A DNA stretch of 64,000 bases from Salinibacterium sp. SWN167 (GTDB lineage Bacteria > Actinomycetota > Actinomycetes > Actinomycetales > Microbacteriaceae). Below are positions 44,936 to 54,413 of this stretch, one piece after another; the first letter of the stretch is position 1, and the number at the start of each line of letters is the position of its first letter. A program made the position numbers and the translations under genes. Below the pieces are notes generated by a model. That model was given only the letters and a program-made list of their open reading frames with translations, was not told the DNA's origin and made no database searches. The stretch lies in contig NZ_JADYWU010000002.1 in assembly GCF_015864665.1 (NCBI RefSeq), positions 434,001 through 498,000 on the forward strand. Direction: 5' to 3'.

Positions 44936-45958
44936 GTGACCGCAGTAGACGACTACTTCCGCGACGTCCCCGCTGACCATCGTGCAGCGACCGACACCAT
45001 TGCGGCCAGACTGTCGCTGTGGACCGCCGACCTTGACGCCGAACTGCAGCAGGTGGTGTTTCGCCATAAGCATGCGAATCATCCCGTGTTCGATGATGCC
45101 GCCCAAGTGTTCGAGGATGCCGTCGAGCAGCTGCTGCTGGCGGATGCGCCGCGACCCCACGAGGTGCCGCTGCTGTTCGTCGGCTACCACGCCATGAATC
45201 GCTTTACTCGCAAGCGTCAAACGATGGGTTTTCTGGTGACCGACCAGCGGCTTATCGTTCAAGAAAACTTCGGGGGAGTCTTCGGCCGGGAACTGCCGAA
45301 CTACCGGATGCTGCCTCTTACGTCTGCAGACCCGGGCGCCGCGAGCCACGCGCTGACCTCCTCGGTGGCCAGCGCCTATGACTGGTCAGATCTCGTAAAA
45401 CTCTTCGGCGGTGAGTCGGCGGAAGGTCACTCGCCAGAGTTTCGGCTCACTCAGCTGTTGGCGGATGCGGTCACGAGCGTCGTGCAACTCTCGCAAGCGC
45501 TCGGTCTTGCTGTTGCCGGCGCACTAGGCGCCGACGAGGAAGAGGAGAAGTCGACCGCCGCGGAGTTGGTTCCACGACTGGCCGAGCTCGGCATCCGGAG
45601 TGAAGTGATGCTGGCGGATGACCCGCGTCTCGCGAAGATGCTCAAGAAGTTTGGCCCGAAGGTTGGCCTCGGTGATGGCGAGACGATTGCGTTTGCGTCG
45701 CTCGATAAGACCTTCGCCGGGGTGTACGGCATCGTGGTTACCGAAATCGCTGTTCGTTCGTGCGACCTCATGGAAGAGCCGATCGTATCGTTGCGGAGCG
45801 CGATTGATCCGGCCGCGATCAAGCTCGACGAGCAGGCCAAGGCGATCATCACCGAACCCGGTGTAGCGCACGTTCTCGTCTCGCACCTATCAGCCGACGT
45901 GAAGGATGGCATCCTGACCGCTATGCGCGAACTTATCGCGGGCGACATCACGCCGTAG
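44936..45958 (+). CDS. Uncharacterised 340-residue cytoplasmic protein
   Basis: I do not recognise a domain. There is no signal peptide or membrane helix. The middle (RKRQTMGFLVTDQRLIVQEN) resembles the PH-like segments found in proteins annotated as having bacterial PH domains, and an acidic linker (DEEEEKS) separates two similar-sized halves. The second half contains another strand-rich block around FAGVYGIVVTEIAVR. The GTG start is at 44936. It probably shares a transcript with the SDR gene. Confidence 0.6.
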   Translation: MTAVDDYFRDVPADHRAATDTIAARLSLWTADLDAELQQVVFRHKHANHPVFDDAAQVFEDAVEQLLLADAPRPHEVPLLFVGYHAMNRFTRKRQTMGFLVTDQRLIVQENFGGVFGRELPNYRMLPLTSADPGAASHALTSSVASAYDWSDLVKLFGGESAEGHSPEFRLTQLLADAVTSVVQLSQALGLAVAGALGADEEEEKSTAAELVPRLAELGIRSEVMLADDPRLAKMLKKFGPKVGLGDGETIAFASLDKTFAGVYGIVVTEIAVRSCDLMEEPIVSLRSAIDPAAIKLDEQAKAIITEPGVAHVLVSHLSADVKDGILTAMRELIAGDITP

Positions 45959-46056
45959 GGAGGGTTCCTGCCATCGGGCAGCTCGCGCGCAAGCCCTGCG
46001 AACGCACGATGTGGGGCATGCGTATTGAATGAGCAGGCCCCGCACCGCATCGAACG

Positions 46057-46641
46057 TTAGGCGTTGATGAGCACCGATTCGGCAGCGGCACGACGTGCGC
46101 GCGGTGCGGTCTCGCGCTCGCGGATGACATCCGTCATCTCGGCGGGGTCGCCCAGTGTGCCCACAGCCATGACGGTGGTGGGGGTGAAGCGGGGGTCGAT
46201 CTCGAGGGCTGCGGCCGCGGCATCCGGGTCGAATCCTGACATCTGGTGGCTGAACAGTCCGTGGCTCTGAGCCTGGATCGTGAAGTAGGCAACGGCCTGG
46301 CCCAGGTCGTACGACGCCATGGCCTGCTCGCGGCCCTCTGCATTGTGGTGCTCGGCAACGAACACGACCAGAGCGGATGCCGCCGGAGCCCAAGTCTGGT
46401 TGAAGCCGCTGAGAGTGGCGACGATGGCGTCGTGCTGGGCGGTACCACGGCGGGCGATAATGACGCGCCACGGCTGGCTGTTGTACGCCGACGGTGCCCA
46501 ACGAGCAGCTTCGAGAGCGTTCTGCAGTGCCGCCTCATCCAGGGGTGCGGTGGCGTCGAAGTGGCGAGGGCTCCACCGCGCGGCGAGCACATCGAGGATG
46601 GGGGAGTCGGTCGGGGCGAGACGGTCGTGAAGCACGGTCAT
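46057..46641 (-). CDS. Nitroreductase family protein
   Basis: A 194-residue FMN-dependent NAD(P)H oxidoreductase. The N-terminal FMN-binding motif RWSPRHFD, the AARWAPSAYNSQPWRVI segment and the C-terminal GTLGDPAEM loop are typical. It may reduce nitroaromatics or quinones or act in flavin metabolism. The ATG at 46641 follows AAAGGCCC. The gene stands alone, convergent with the uncharacterised gene to its left. Confidence 0.88.
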   Translation of the reverse strand: MTVLHDRLAPTDSPILDVLAARWSPRHFDATAPLDEAALQNALEAARWAPSAYNSQPWRVIIARRGTAQHDAIVATLSGFNQTWAPAASALVVFVAEHHNAEGREQAMASYDLGQAVAYFTIQAQSHGLFSHQMSGFDPDAAAAALEIDPRFTPTTVMAVGTLGDPAEMTDVIRERETAPRARRAAAESVLINA

Positions 46642-46823
46642 GAAGAGGGCCTTTCGGAAGCTGAACAGAGTCGATCTGCGATGTCGCTGGGTGCAACAGC
46701 GCTGTGGTTGAAGCTATTCCGAGATTGCGAGCCAATCTACGACGGTGGAATCAGGTAAAATTGACGATCAGCGACTAGTTCAGCGCTGCGTCAGCCCGAT
46801 TGGCGCCTAGCCGAAAGTGCCTT

Positions 46824-47183
46824 ATGTCTGACGCCCTGCCTCTCTGCCCGAACTGCTCCAGCGACCTCGCCTATGAAATGGGCGCACTGTTGGTGTGCCC
46901 GATGTGCGGCCACGAGTGGTCGCCGAGCGAAGCGGATGCCGCTGCCGAAGCCGAGCAGAACGCATCCGTCATCAAGGACGCGTTTGGCACGCCGCTCGCC
47001 GATGGCGACACGGTGAGCATCATCAAGGACCTCAAGGTCAAGGGCAGCCCCACGTCGATCAAGGTCGGAACGAAGGTGCGCAACATCCGCCTCGTCGATG
47101 GTGTTGGCGACCACGACATCGACTGCAAGGTCGATGGTTTCGGCCAGATGCAACTCAAGTCGAGCGTCGTCAAGAAGGCCTAA
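46824..47183 (+). CDS. PhnA/YjdM zinc-ribbon protein
   Basis: A 119-residue protein. An N-terminal zinc ribbon (CPNC near residue 9 and CPMCGHEW near residue 28) is followed by the PhnA domain with FGTPLADGDTVSIIKDLKVKG. Despite its name, the family is not shown to cleave phosphonates, and the physiological role is unclear. The ATG at 46824 is preferred over a start 24 bp upstream. Confidence 0.9.
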   Translation: MSDALPLCPNCSSDLAYEMGALLVCPMCGHEWSPSEADAAAEAEQNASVIKDAFGTPLADGDTVSIIKDLKVKGSPTSIKVGTKVRNIRLVDGVGDHDIDCKVDGFGQMQLKSSVVKKA

Positions 47184-47303
47184 GGCCGAGATCGCGTGCC
47201 CGAGATTGCATCCGGGGTGTCGCGCGCGCAGCACGTGCGTCGCAGGCCCGCGGCACGGCGAACCGTCAGGCGCGCTCAAAGAGCACAGGCGTAGGGTGAC
47301 GGC

Positions 47304-47792
47304 ATGACCGAAAAGCAGCCGTACACCGTGATTTCTGAGCATGATGGTTACGAAGTGCGGTTGTATCCCGCGCACATTTTGGCGCAGGTTGAGGCTGATG
47401 GTTCGTTTTTCGAGGCCGGCAACCAGGGCTTTCGTCCGCTCATCCGCTACATCAGTTCCTCCAATATTTCGATGACCGCGCCGGTTATTCAAGCGCCGGG
47501 CGAATCGAAGAAGTACACCGTGAGCTTCGTCATGCCGGCGGGTGCGACGAGTGTTCCCGCGCCTCGCGATGCCACCGTGCGCACCACCGATGTCCCCGAA
47601 CAGCGGGTGGCCGCTCGCCGATTCAGCGGCGGCTCCAACGAAGAGAAATACCAACAGAATGCGGATGCTCTGCTCGCCGCCCTCAACCGTGACTGTGTTG
47701 CACCCCAAGGTGCCGTGTATTTCGCCCGCTATGACCCGCCGTGGAAGCCCGGATTCTTGAAGAGAAACGAAGCTCTCGTCGTCGTTCGCTAG
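47304..47792 (+). CDS. SOUL family heme-binding protein
   Basis: A 162-residue protein of the SOUL/HBP family, soluble, probably binding heme or a tetrapyrrole. It has the family start DGYEVRLYP, the FRPLIRYISSSNISMTAPVI segment and the C-terminal aromatic block FARYDPPWKPGFLKRNE, which is strongly conserved. The ATG at 47304 is used. The Ppx/GppA gene follows after 68 bp. Confidence 0.9.
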   Translation: MTEKQPYTVISEHDGYEVRLYPAHILAQVEADGSFFEAGNQGFRPLIRYISSSNISMTAPVIQAPGESKKYTVSFVMPAGATSVPAPRDATVRTTDVPEQRVAARRFSGGSNEEKYQQNADALLAALNRDCVAPQGAVYFARYDPPWKPGFLKRNEALVVVR

Positions 47793-47860
47793 CCCCACCC
47801 GCTAGATCGCGCCCGCTAGCCGCACCCGCCGGCCCCGCCCACCGCACTTCAGGAGAACCC

Positions 47861-48850
47861 ATGACTCGCGTCGCTGCCATCGATTGCGGAACCAACTCGA
47901 TCCGCCTGCTCATTGCCGACCTCGACGGCCACGGTGGACTCGCCGATGTCGTGCGCACGCTCGAAGTCGTGCGCCTGGGGGAGGGCGTCGATCGAACAGG
48001 CCAGTTCAGCCAGGGTGCCCTCGATCGCACCCTCGCGGCGGTGCGACGCTATGCCGAACTGTGCAGCGAGCACGGCGCCGAGCGCATACGGTTCGTTGCG
48101 ACCTCTGCCACACGGGATGCCGCCAACCGTGCCGAGTTCACCGACGCGGTCGTCGCGATTCTTGGTGTGCCGGTCGAAGTGATTCCTGGCACCGAAGAAG
48201 CCGCGCTGTCCTTCCGCGGCGCGCGGACGGCGCTTCCGGTATCCGGGTCTGACGCCACAACCGACCCCACAACAAACCCCGCGCCAGCACCCCAACACCT
48301 CGTCGTTGACCTCGGCGGCGGCTCCACCGAGCTCGTGATCGGTGGCAACATCCCCGAAGCGGCATATTCGATGGATGTCGGCTGCGTGCGACTGGCGGAA
48401 CGCAACATCACCACCGACCCGCCCTCCGAACCGGAGCTCGCGGCCATCCGTAGCGACGTCAGCGCGGCTCTCGATATCGCCACGGCGACGGTCGATCTCT
48501 CGCAGGCCACCGAAGTCATCGGTGTCGCCGGGACTGTCACCACAATCACCGCGCATGCCCTCGGCCTCACCAGCTACGACCCGGTCGCGATCAGCGGCAG
48601 CCGACTGCCCCTCGCCGCGGTGCTTCGTTCCTGCAAAGCGCTCACCCTCATGCCCCGCGCCGAACGCGAAGCGCTGCCCTACATGCACCCCGGCCGCGTC
48701 GACGTGATCGCCTCGGGGGCCGTCATCTGGGCTACCGTGCTGCAGCGAGTGGCGGACGCCGCGGCTGCAGCAGGCAACCCGCTCGAGTGGGTAACCACCA
48801 GCGAGCACGACATCCTCGACGGCGTCGCCCTCTCCCTCGCGACTGACTAG
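47861..48850 (+). CDS. Ppx/GppA exopolyphosphatase-type phosphatase
   Basis: A 329-residue ASKHA-fold phosphatase that hydrolyses polyphosphate and/or pppGpp. The first phosphate loop is AIDCGTNSIRLL and the second is VDLGGGSTELV near residue 150. It is the short two-domain actinobacterial form without the HD-like C-terminal domain. The ATG at 47861 with AGGAG eight bases upstream fixes the start; the longer open frame overlaps the SOUL gene. Confidence 0.93.
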   Translation: MTRVAAIDCGTNSIRLLIADLDGHGGLADVVRTLEVVRLGEGVDRTGQFSQGALDRTLAAVRRYAELCSEHGAERIRFVATSATRDAANRAEFTDAVVAILGVPVEVIPGTEEAALSFRGARTALPVSGSDATTDPTTNPAPAPQHLVVDLGGGSTELVIGGNIPEAAYSMDVGCVRLAERNITTDPPSEPELAAIRSDVSAALDIATATVDLSQATEVIGVAGTVTTITAHALGLTSYDPVAISGSRLPLAAVLRSCKALTLMPRAEREALPYMHPGRVDVIASGAVIWATVLQRVADAAAAAGNPLEWVTTSEHDILDGVALSLATD

Positions 48851-48880
48851 CTGAGGGGTTGCCAGCTGGACGGGCACGGT

Positions 48881-50224
48881 CTACGCGAGCGGTGCTGACT
48901 CACCAGCGTCGAGATCAACCCGCGCCGTCTCGGGCCCGAGGAACGCCCCCACGGCGATCAGCACCCCGCCGAGCGCGAGCAGCGCAGCCACGGCACCCTG
49001 CTGGCCGAGCACGCTCTGCAGCGCGGGCAGGTAGTACGGGTAGAGCGCCGGGATCACGATCGACAGGCTGTAGCCCACTCCGTACCCGCTCGCCCGTACC
49101 GCGGTGGGGAAGCGCTCGACGAGGTACGCGCCCACTGGCCCATAGGCCGACACCGTCACTACCTGAAGCACGACGACACCCAGCACAAGCTGCCCCAGGG
49201 TCGGTGCGGCAAAAACAGCAAGAAAAGCGAGTGGTCCCGCGACAGCAGTCAGCATCCCAAAGCCGATAAAGAACCGTCGCCGCCCGGTGAGCGTCGAGAG
49301 ATGCCCGCACGCTGCCATAGTGAGAGCGGATGCCGCGGTGCCGATCATCATCGCGAATGACAGGGTTCGACCATCCAGAGTCCCGGTCGCGCCCAACGCC
49401 CCAGCGCCCGAGCCAAGCTGCCCGGCCAGCACTGGAATCGCCATGTTCGTGAGCAACCAGAGCCCGCTCATCATGATGAACACCTGCCAGAGCGCACGAC
49501 GGTGGCGGCCCACCACAATCTCTTTCAGAGGGTTCGCGCGCTGCACCGGGCGTTGCCACCGCGGCGACTCTTCGACGCGCGCGCGGTAGTAGAACAGCAT
49601 CGTGAACGCGAGCAGTGATCCAAGCACGAAGAGCGTTCGCCAGCCCCACTGGTTGTAGGCGGCGGCATCGAGCACGCTCTGCAGCACAAACACTAGGCCT
49701 GCGATCGAGGCGTTGGCCCACGGCGACATCCACATGATGAGCCCGCTCACGAGCCCTCGTCGTTCGGGCTGCGACCACTCCATAGCGAGCGGGATCGCGG
49801 AGGTGTATTCGCCGCCGAGGAAGATGCCGCCGACGAATCGCAGCAGCAGAATCGCCGCCAGGGTGCCGCCGCCGAGCACAGTATGGTCGGGCACAAACGC
49901 GATCAGTAGGGTCGTCAGTGCAACGCCCAGCAGTGCAACCTTGGTGGTGGCCGTTCGCCCAATGCGATCAGAGATCGCCCCGAAGATTGCCGCCCCGATC
50001 GGTCGCCCCAGCAACGTCGCGACGAAGATCAACCCCGCGTTGCCGACAAGGTTGTCCGACCCGAAGAGCTGAGCGGATGCCGGAGCCAGCGCAATGACCG
50101 GCAAAAAGATGTCGAACTGGTCGACATAGTTGCCGAAGATGCCGCCGCGCACCGCGCGGCGTGTGGCTAACGGAGCCGCAGGGGAGGCAGACGGAACAGC
50201 GGGGATCGAATGTGTGGGGCGCAT
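48881..50224 (-). CDS. MFS transporter, metabolite:H+ symporter type
   Basis: A 447-residue permease with about twelve membrane helices. The MFS motif GRPIGAAIFGAISDRIGRT lies between helices two and three, and GGEYTSAIPLAMEW, with its SD/GGE pattern, points to the metabolite:H+ symporter (shikimate/proline/citrate) subfamily. The substrate is unknown. The ATG at 50224 with GAAGGAAG upstream is preferred over an ATG at 50248. Confidence 0.9.
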   Translation of the reverse strand: MRPTHSIPAVPSASPAAPLATRRAVRGGIFGNYVDQFDIFLPVIALAPASAQLFGSDNLVGNAGLIFVATLLGRPIGAAIFGAISDRIGRTATTKVALLGVALTTLLIAFVPDHTVLGGGTLAAILLLRFVGGIFLGGEYTSAIPLAMEWSQPERRGLVSGLIMWMSPWANASIAGLVFVLQSVLDAAAYNQWGWRTLFVLGSLLAFTMLFYYRARVEESPRWQRPVQRANPLKEIVVGRHRRALWQVFIMMSGLWLLTNMAIPVLAGQLGSGAGALGATGTLDGRTLSFAMMIGTAASALTMAACGHLSTLTGRRRFFIGFGMLTAVAGPLAFLAVFAAPTLGQLVLGVVVLQVVTVSAYGPVGAYLVERFPTAVRASGYGVGYSLSIVIPALYPYYLPALQSVLGQQGAVAALLALGGVLIAVGAFLGPETARVDLDAGESAPLA

Positions 50225-50486
50225 GAGCCGTACTTCCTTCGCCGGCATTACCCGGTAGGTTCGACGGTCGAAGCTGCGTCAGCTCCCTCTCAGCCCCTGC
50301 ATTAGGGCTCCCGTGGGGACGCCACCAACCTAACACTCCGCTGCGGTCGAAAAACCGGCAAAGTCCCAAGAATCGCGCAGCAATCTTCCAGCCCGACCGT
50401 CAAAGATTCCATGAGTAAAGCTGAACGATCGGCGGAGATCGTACAACGATTCAATCCCCACTTTCAGATGAAAAGGAGAGGTCATT

Positions 50487-51623
50487 ATGGCCACAAGCGA
50501 GAACTCTCTTCCCGGAAATTCGGCAGAGTACGACAAATGGTGCAATGAAGAGATCGAGGCCCGTGGCCCGATTAGCGAGCTGCTGCTTGACGCCTTTTCA
50601 CAGCAGAGCAAACCGCAAGAGATTGTGGGATTGCCTGAAGCTGTGGCGTCCGCTGTCGAAAGCGGCCGCGATTTCATCCGCGATGAAGACGTGCAATTGT
50701 CGCTGTTCCTGCTCTATGGCCTCTACTACGGGGCCGTGGTGGAAAATGGCGATCGCTGGGAGTGGGATCTGGGCACTATCGCGGCGCGCCTCGATCTTGA
50801 GCAGGCGTTCGAGGCGCAGCTCCGTGCGGCGGTCACCATTCCGGAGTTGCCGAACGCTGCGGACGAGGATGTCGCTGCCGCCCTTTTTGAGTTCACCAGC
50901 GCAGACTCCGGCCCGAGTCTCTCTCGCTATGTGGCAAAGAAACTCACGGCGGATCAAGCCCACGAGTACTTGGTGCAGCGCTCGATCTATACGTTGAAGG
51001 AAGCTGACCCGCACTCCTGGGCAATTCCGCGCCTTCGCGGTCGGGCCAAGGCGGCGCTGGTCGAGATTCAGTCCGATGAGTATGGCGCCGGGCGCCGAGA
51101 TCGGATGCACTCCGAAATTTATGCTCGCACCATGCGCGGTGTGGGGCTCGATTCGCGGTATGGCGCGTACCTCAACTACGCGCCAGCAATCACGCTGGCG
51201 TCGTTCAACATGATGTCGATGTTTGGGCTCCATCGCCGACTTCGCGGGGCCATCGTCGGTCACCTGGCGGCATTCGAAATGACGTCATCGATCCCCAACA
51301 AGCTGTATGCACGTGGCTTCCGCCGCCTCGGTTACGGAGACGATGTCACCGAGTACTTCGATGAGCATGTGGAAGCCGATGCGGTTCATGAACAGATTGC
51401 GGCGCGCGACTTGGCTGGCGGTTTGGCGGAGAGCGAGCCAGCGTTGCTGAGCGAGATTTTCTTTGGCGCGGGTGCGTGCCTCCTCCTTGACGAGTGGGTG
51501 GCGAAGCACATGCTGGAGTCGTTCGAGGCCGGGCGTTCGTCGCTTCGAAAGCCTCTCGCGGCGCTGGCGACCGGCGACTTCGCGAATGATTCCAACCCGA
51601 TCGGAGAGGTGGCGGCACGATGA
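50487..51623 (+). CDS. Iron-containing redox enzyme, heme-oxygenase-like fold (HDO)
   Basis: A 378-residue helical protein of the heme-oxygenase-like diiron oxidase group. Likely iron ligands are the acidic and His residues in EIQSDEYGAGRRDRMHSEIY (about residues 192-211) and the later EYFDEHVEADAVHE (about 292-305), giving the expected E...H and D-x3-D-x2-H pattern. Characterised relatives perform oxidative chemistry on amino acids, fatty acids or metabolites; the substrate here is unknown. The ATG at 50487 follows AAAGGAGAGG. Its stop overlaps the CDGSH gene start (ATGA). Confidence 0.88.
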   Translation: MATSENSLPGNSAEYDKWCNEEIEARGPISELLLDAFSQQSKPQEIVGLPEAVASAVESGRDFIRDEDVQLSLFLLYGLYYGAVVENGDRWEWDLGTIAARLDLEQAFEAQLRAAVTIPELPNAADEDVAAALFEFTSADSGPSLSRYVAKKLTADQAHEYLVQRSIYTLKEADPHSWAIPRLRGRAKAALVEIQSDEYGAGRRDRMHSEIYARTMRGVGLDSRYGAYLNYAPAITLASFNMMSMFGLHRRLRGAIVGHLAAFEMTSSIPNKLYARGFRRLGYGDDVTEYFDEHVEADAVHEQIAARDLAGGLAESEPALLSEIFFGAGACLLLDEWVAKHMLESFEAGRSSLRKPLAALATGDFANDSNPIGEVAAR

Positions 51624-51847
51624 ACAAGCAGTCTCACAATTCCCCTGAGGCGCGCGGCTCTGACGATGCCGAAGTGGTTGCTTGTGCCGACGGACCGCTT
51701 CTGGTTCGAGGCACAATTAATTTGCGATCGTCAGACGGCGAGCCCATTCCTCAATCACGGCGCACCGTCGCGCTCTGCCGCTGTGGAGTCTCAGACATCA
51801 AGCCGTTTTGTGATGGAACTCACAAACTCGTCAACTTCAAGGCGTAG
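51620..51847 (+). CDS. CDGSH iron-sulfur domain protein
   Basis: A 75-residue mitoNEET-like [2Fe-2S] protein. The cluster motif C-x-C-x2-S-x3-P-x-C-D-G-T-H is complete (CRCGVSDIKPFCDGTH, about residues 53-68). It overlaps the HDO gene by four bases, so it is very likely the electron donor or redox partner of that oxidase (inference). Length is typical for the small bacterial form. Confidence 0.93.
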   Translation: MNKQSHNSPEARGSDDAEVVACADGPLLVRGTINLRSSDGEPIPQSRRTVALCRCGVSDIKPFCDGTHKLVNFKA

Positions 51848-51872
51848 TGGCGCAGGCGGCGATAATGGGGAG

Positions 51873-52262
51873 ATGACTTCTCCTGAATTCTCCGCTCTGG
51901 CCACCGAGCCTTATGTGTCGCTCACTACTTTCCGCAAGTCGGGGGATGCGGTCTCCACCCCGGTGTGGATTGTTGCGGATGGCGATCGCATGTTTGTCAC
52001 GACGGCGCCCCATTCGGGCAAGGTGAAGCGCATCGCTCATACTGATCGCGTCGAACTGACCGCGTGCGACATGCGTGGCACGATCACCGAGGGTGCAGCC
52101 ACGGTGCCGGCGACAGCGAGTGTTCATCATGATGCCGAGACTTTGGATGCCATGGATGCGGCTCTCAAGAAAAAGTACGGCGCCAAGTACACGGCAATCC
52201 GTCTCGCGCAGAAGCTTCGCGGCACTGCAGGGCAATCCGTTGCGATCGAGTTGCGCGCGTAG
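51873..52262 (+). CDS. PPOX-class F420-dependent oxidoreductase
   Basis: A 129-residue split-barrel flavin/deazaflavin enzyme. Family traits include the N-terminal YVSLTTFRKSGDAVSTPVW strands and the KVKRIAHTDRVELTACD cofactor region. F420 or FMN use cannot be told apart from sequence alone; F420 is usual for this subgroup in actinobacteria. The ATG at 51873 has GGGGAG five bases upstream. It follows the HDO-CDGSH pair by 25 bp and may belong to the same operon. Confidence 0.87.
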   Translation: MTSPEFSALATEPYVSLTTFRKSGDAVSTPVWIVADGDRMFVTTAPHSGKVKRIAHTDRVELTACDMRGTITEGAATVPATASVHHDAETLDAMDAALKKKYGAKYTAIRLAQKLRGTAGQSVAIELRA

Positions 52263-52317
52263 GTTCGCATCATTTAAGGAACGAGTGCAGCCTCTGATCA
52301 GCAGGTTGTGGCGCGGG

Positions 52318-52338
52318 CGACGGGAAACTACCGTCGCG
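52318..52338 (+). terminator. Hairpin after the F420 oxidoreductase gene
   Basis: GCGACGG (52318-52324) pairs with CCGTCGC (52332-52338) around a 7-base loop, 55 bp after the stop. Confidence 0.5.
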
Positions 52339-52577
52339 GCAATGAACGGCGTAGAGGCCAGTAAGCACTTTATCCCCATGCAAAGATCTTGCGCGAGGAG
52401 AGAAAATCAGGCGTCTCACCGGGATATTCGTTGGTTTCACGCAACGATACTGAGAATAACCTGTGTAAGGCCGTTTTATTGAAGCGAAATTGTGTCACTA
52501 TTGTGTAGGCCCCCGAAAGGGGGTCAACTCTTGGTTCCCCCGAAATCAAGTGCACCCGTGATCGATGGAGTCCCCCT
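52339..52577 (+). promoter_or_regulatory. A+T-richer leader of the first VWA gene, with hairpin
   Basis: This gap has no gene. Around 52440-52510 the sequence is A+T-richer than its surroundings, with promoter-like TTGAAG and TATTGT elements. A 7-bp hairpin with a GAAA loop lies at 52508-52525, about 50 bp upstream of the start, and probably forms in the mRNA leader. Confidence 0.4.
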
Positions 52578-54323
52578 GTGTCCCGACCCCGCCACCGTTC
52601 CAGAACAATTAAATCCTGGTTCCTCCGCGCTAGTACACCCGCCCTCGCAACCCTGCTCACCCTGTCCCTCGCCGGTGGTGGCGCTCTCGTAGCGCTTGCT
52701 GCCCAGAACAAGCTCGACGATTTTGTGGCCCAGACTTTCGGATGCCCGAATGCCACCGAACTTGTCGTCGTCACCGATCCCACCATTTCGTCGACCGTCC
52801 AAACCGTCGCCAATGCTTTCAATGCGGAGCACGTTGGTCAGTGCCTCTCGGCCACAATTGTGACGCAGCGCTCCGCGGATACCGCGGCATTGCTGGCATC
52901 CGGCACCTCCACTGGTGCTGACGCCTGGATCCCTGATTCGCCGATTTGGTTGAACCGAGTGGAAAGCACTGCGACCGCTCTCGGACGCGAAATCCCCAAG
53001 ACGCAGGAGTGGGATTCGATCGCATCGAGCCCGCTTGTTCTGGCAACCCCGGCCGTGAAGGTCGCTGAATTCGAAGCGTCGGAGGTGGGCTGGGGTGCGA
53101 TCCTCGACGGTCGGTACCGCACGCTTCTGCCCGACCCCGAGTCGTCATCGTCCAGTATGATCGCGCTCGCGACTCTCAATGATCTTGCTGCGGATGGCGA
53201 TGCTGAAGACTTTGATCGTGTGCTGATGAATCTCGGGCGCTCGATTCCCGATTCGACAAAGGCGGCGTTCGCTGAGCTTCAGATCTCTGACTCACGAACG
53301 GTTGCTCTCGCGACGGAACGAGAGATCGTGGAGCACAACGCGTCGAGCCCTGACGAGCCGCTTGTCGCTTTGTACCCGTCCGAAGGAACTGTTGCGTTGA
53401 CCTATCCGTTCGTGGTCGTGGAGAACTCCACTCTGAGCGAAGTTGAAGCCTCGCGCCTGACCGAAGAAGAGCAAACGGAGCTCGCTGAGATCGAAACGGC
53501 GCGCACGAAGCTGCTTGAGGAGTTCGCTGATCTTGTTCGCGGCTCTTCGCAGGTATTGAACGCCGAGGGCTTCCGCGATAACGCTGGTGAAGGTGAGATC
53601 CTCGCTTCCGGTGTTATCGCCGCGCCCGTAGCCACCAAGTCGGTGGGAGACACCGACGAACTCGTCAGCATCCTGCGCAACTGGAACTCTCTCAACCTGC
53701 GCTCACGCATCCTCACGGTTGTTGATGTGTCAGGTTCCATGCTGGAACGAGCGTGGGATGGTCAGCGCCGCATCGAGATGTTCCAGAACTCGGCTGAGGA
53801 TGCCTTCAGCACGCTTTCAGAGGATGATGAGCTGGGCATGTGGCTCTTCTCGAAGGAGCGTGTTGGCGAGGAAGACTGGGAAGACGTTGCAGGCATCCGA
53901 TCGATGAATGACCCGGAGCATGTTGAGAGTCTTCAGGAAATCATCGACACTCTACCGTCGCGCATCAACGGCTACACCGGCCTCAATGACACCGTGCTCG
54001 CTGCGGTCACCCATGTGCGAGACGACTTTGATCCCGACAAAGTCAACTCAGTGGTTCTGATCACCGATGGTCGCAACGAAGACGACAACGGCATTTCCTT
54101 GGAGACGCTGGTTGACGAGCTGAACGCAATGATCGATGTCAACACAGATGAGCCCGTTCCCGTGGTACTCGTCGGAATTGGGCCAGACACCGACGTCGAA
54201 GCGATGCGAAAGATCGCCCAGGTCACCGGTGGAACGGCCTACCAAGCAAACAACCCCACTGAGCTCAGTAACGTGATGCTCGAGGCGTTGTCACAGCGCG
54301 ACTGCCGCCCGAACTGCAGTTAG
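52578..54323 (+). CDS. Surface protein with solute-binding and VWA domains, paralogue 1
   Basis: A 581-residue protein. A basic N-terminus and one hydrophobic helix (about residues 20-42) act as a signal anchor. A periplasmic-binding-like domain (about 60-310) follows, with a helical linker (about 290-325) and a C-terminal von Willebrand A domain with an intact MIDAS: DVSGS near residue 383, the Thr in YTGLNDT and the Asp in LITDGRNED. The protein ends with the Cys pair CRPNC. It is likely exported and binds a metal-dependent partner. Its paralogue at 62039 has the same order, anchor and C-terminal Cys pair. Confidence 0.88.
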   Translation: MSRPRHRSRTIKSWFLRASTPALATLLTLSLAGGGALVALAAQNKLDDFVAQTFGCPNATELVVVTDPTISSTVQTVANAFNAEHVGQCLSATIVTQRSADTAALLASGTSTGADAWIPDSPIWLNRVESTATALGREIPKTQEWDSIASSPLVLATPAVKVAEFEASEVGWGAILDGRYRTLLPDPESSSSSMIALATLNDLAADGDAEDFDRVLMNLGRSIPDSTKAAFAELQISDSRTVALATEREIVEHNASSPDEPLVALYPSEGTVALTYPFVVVENSTLSEVEASRLTEEEQTELAEIETARTKLLEEFADLVRGSSQVLNAEGFRDNAGEGEILASGVIAAPVATKSVGDTDELVSILRNWNSLNLRSRILTVVDVSGSMLERAWDGQRRIEMFQNSAEDAFSTLSEDDELGMWLFSKERVGEEDWEDVAGIRSMNDPEHVESLQEIIDTLPSRINGYTGLNDTVLAAVTHVRDDFDPDKVNSVVLITDGRNEDDNGISLETLVDELNAMIDVNTDEPVPVVLVGIGPDTDVEAMRKIAQVTGGTAYQANNPTELSNVMLEALSQRDCRPNCS

Positions 54324-54413
54324 CGAACGCCCAGCAACCTGCAACACCACTGGTGGCGCAGGTCGCTGAGGTCTGTGGCGAAGGCGGAGGGACCCGCTTC
54401 CACCACAGATTGG

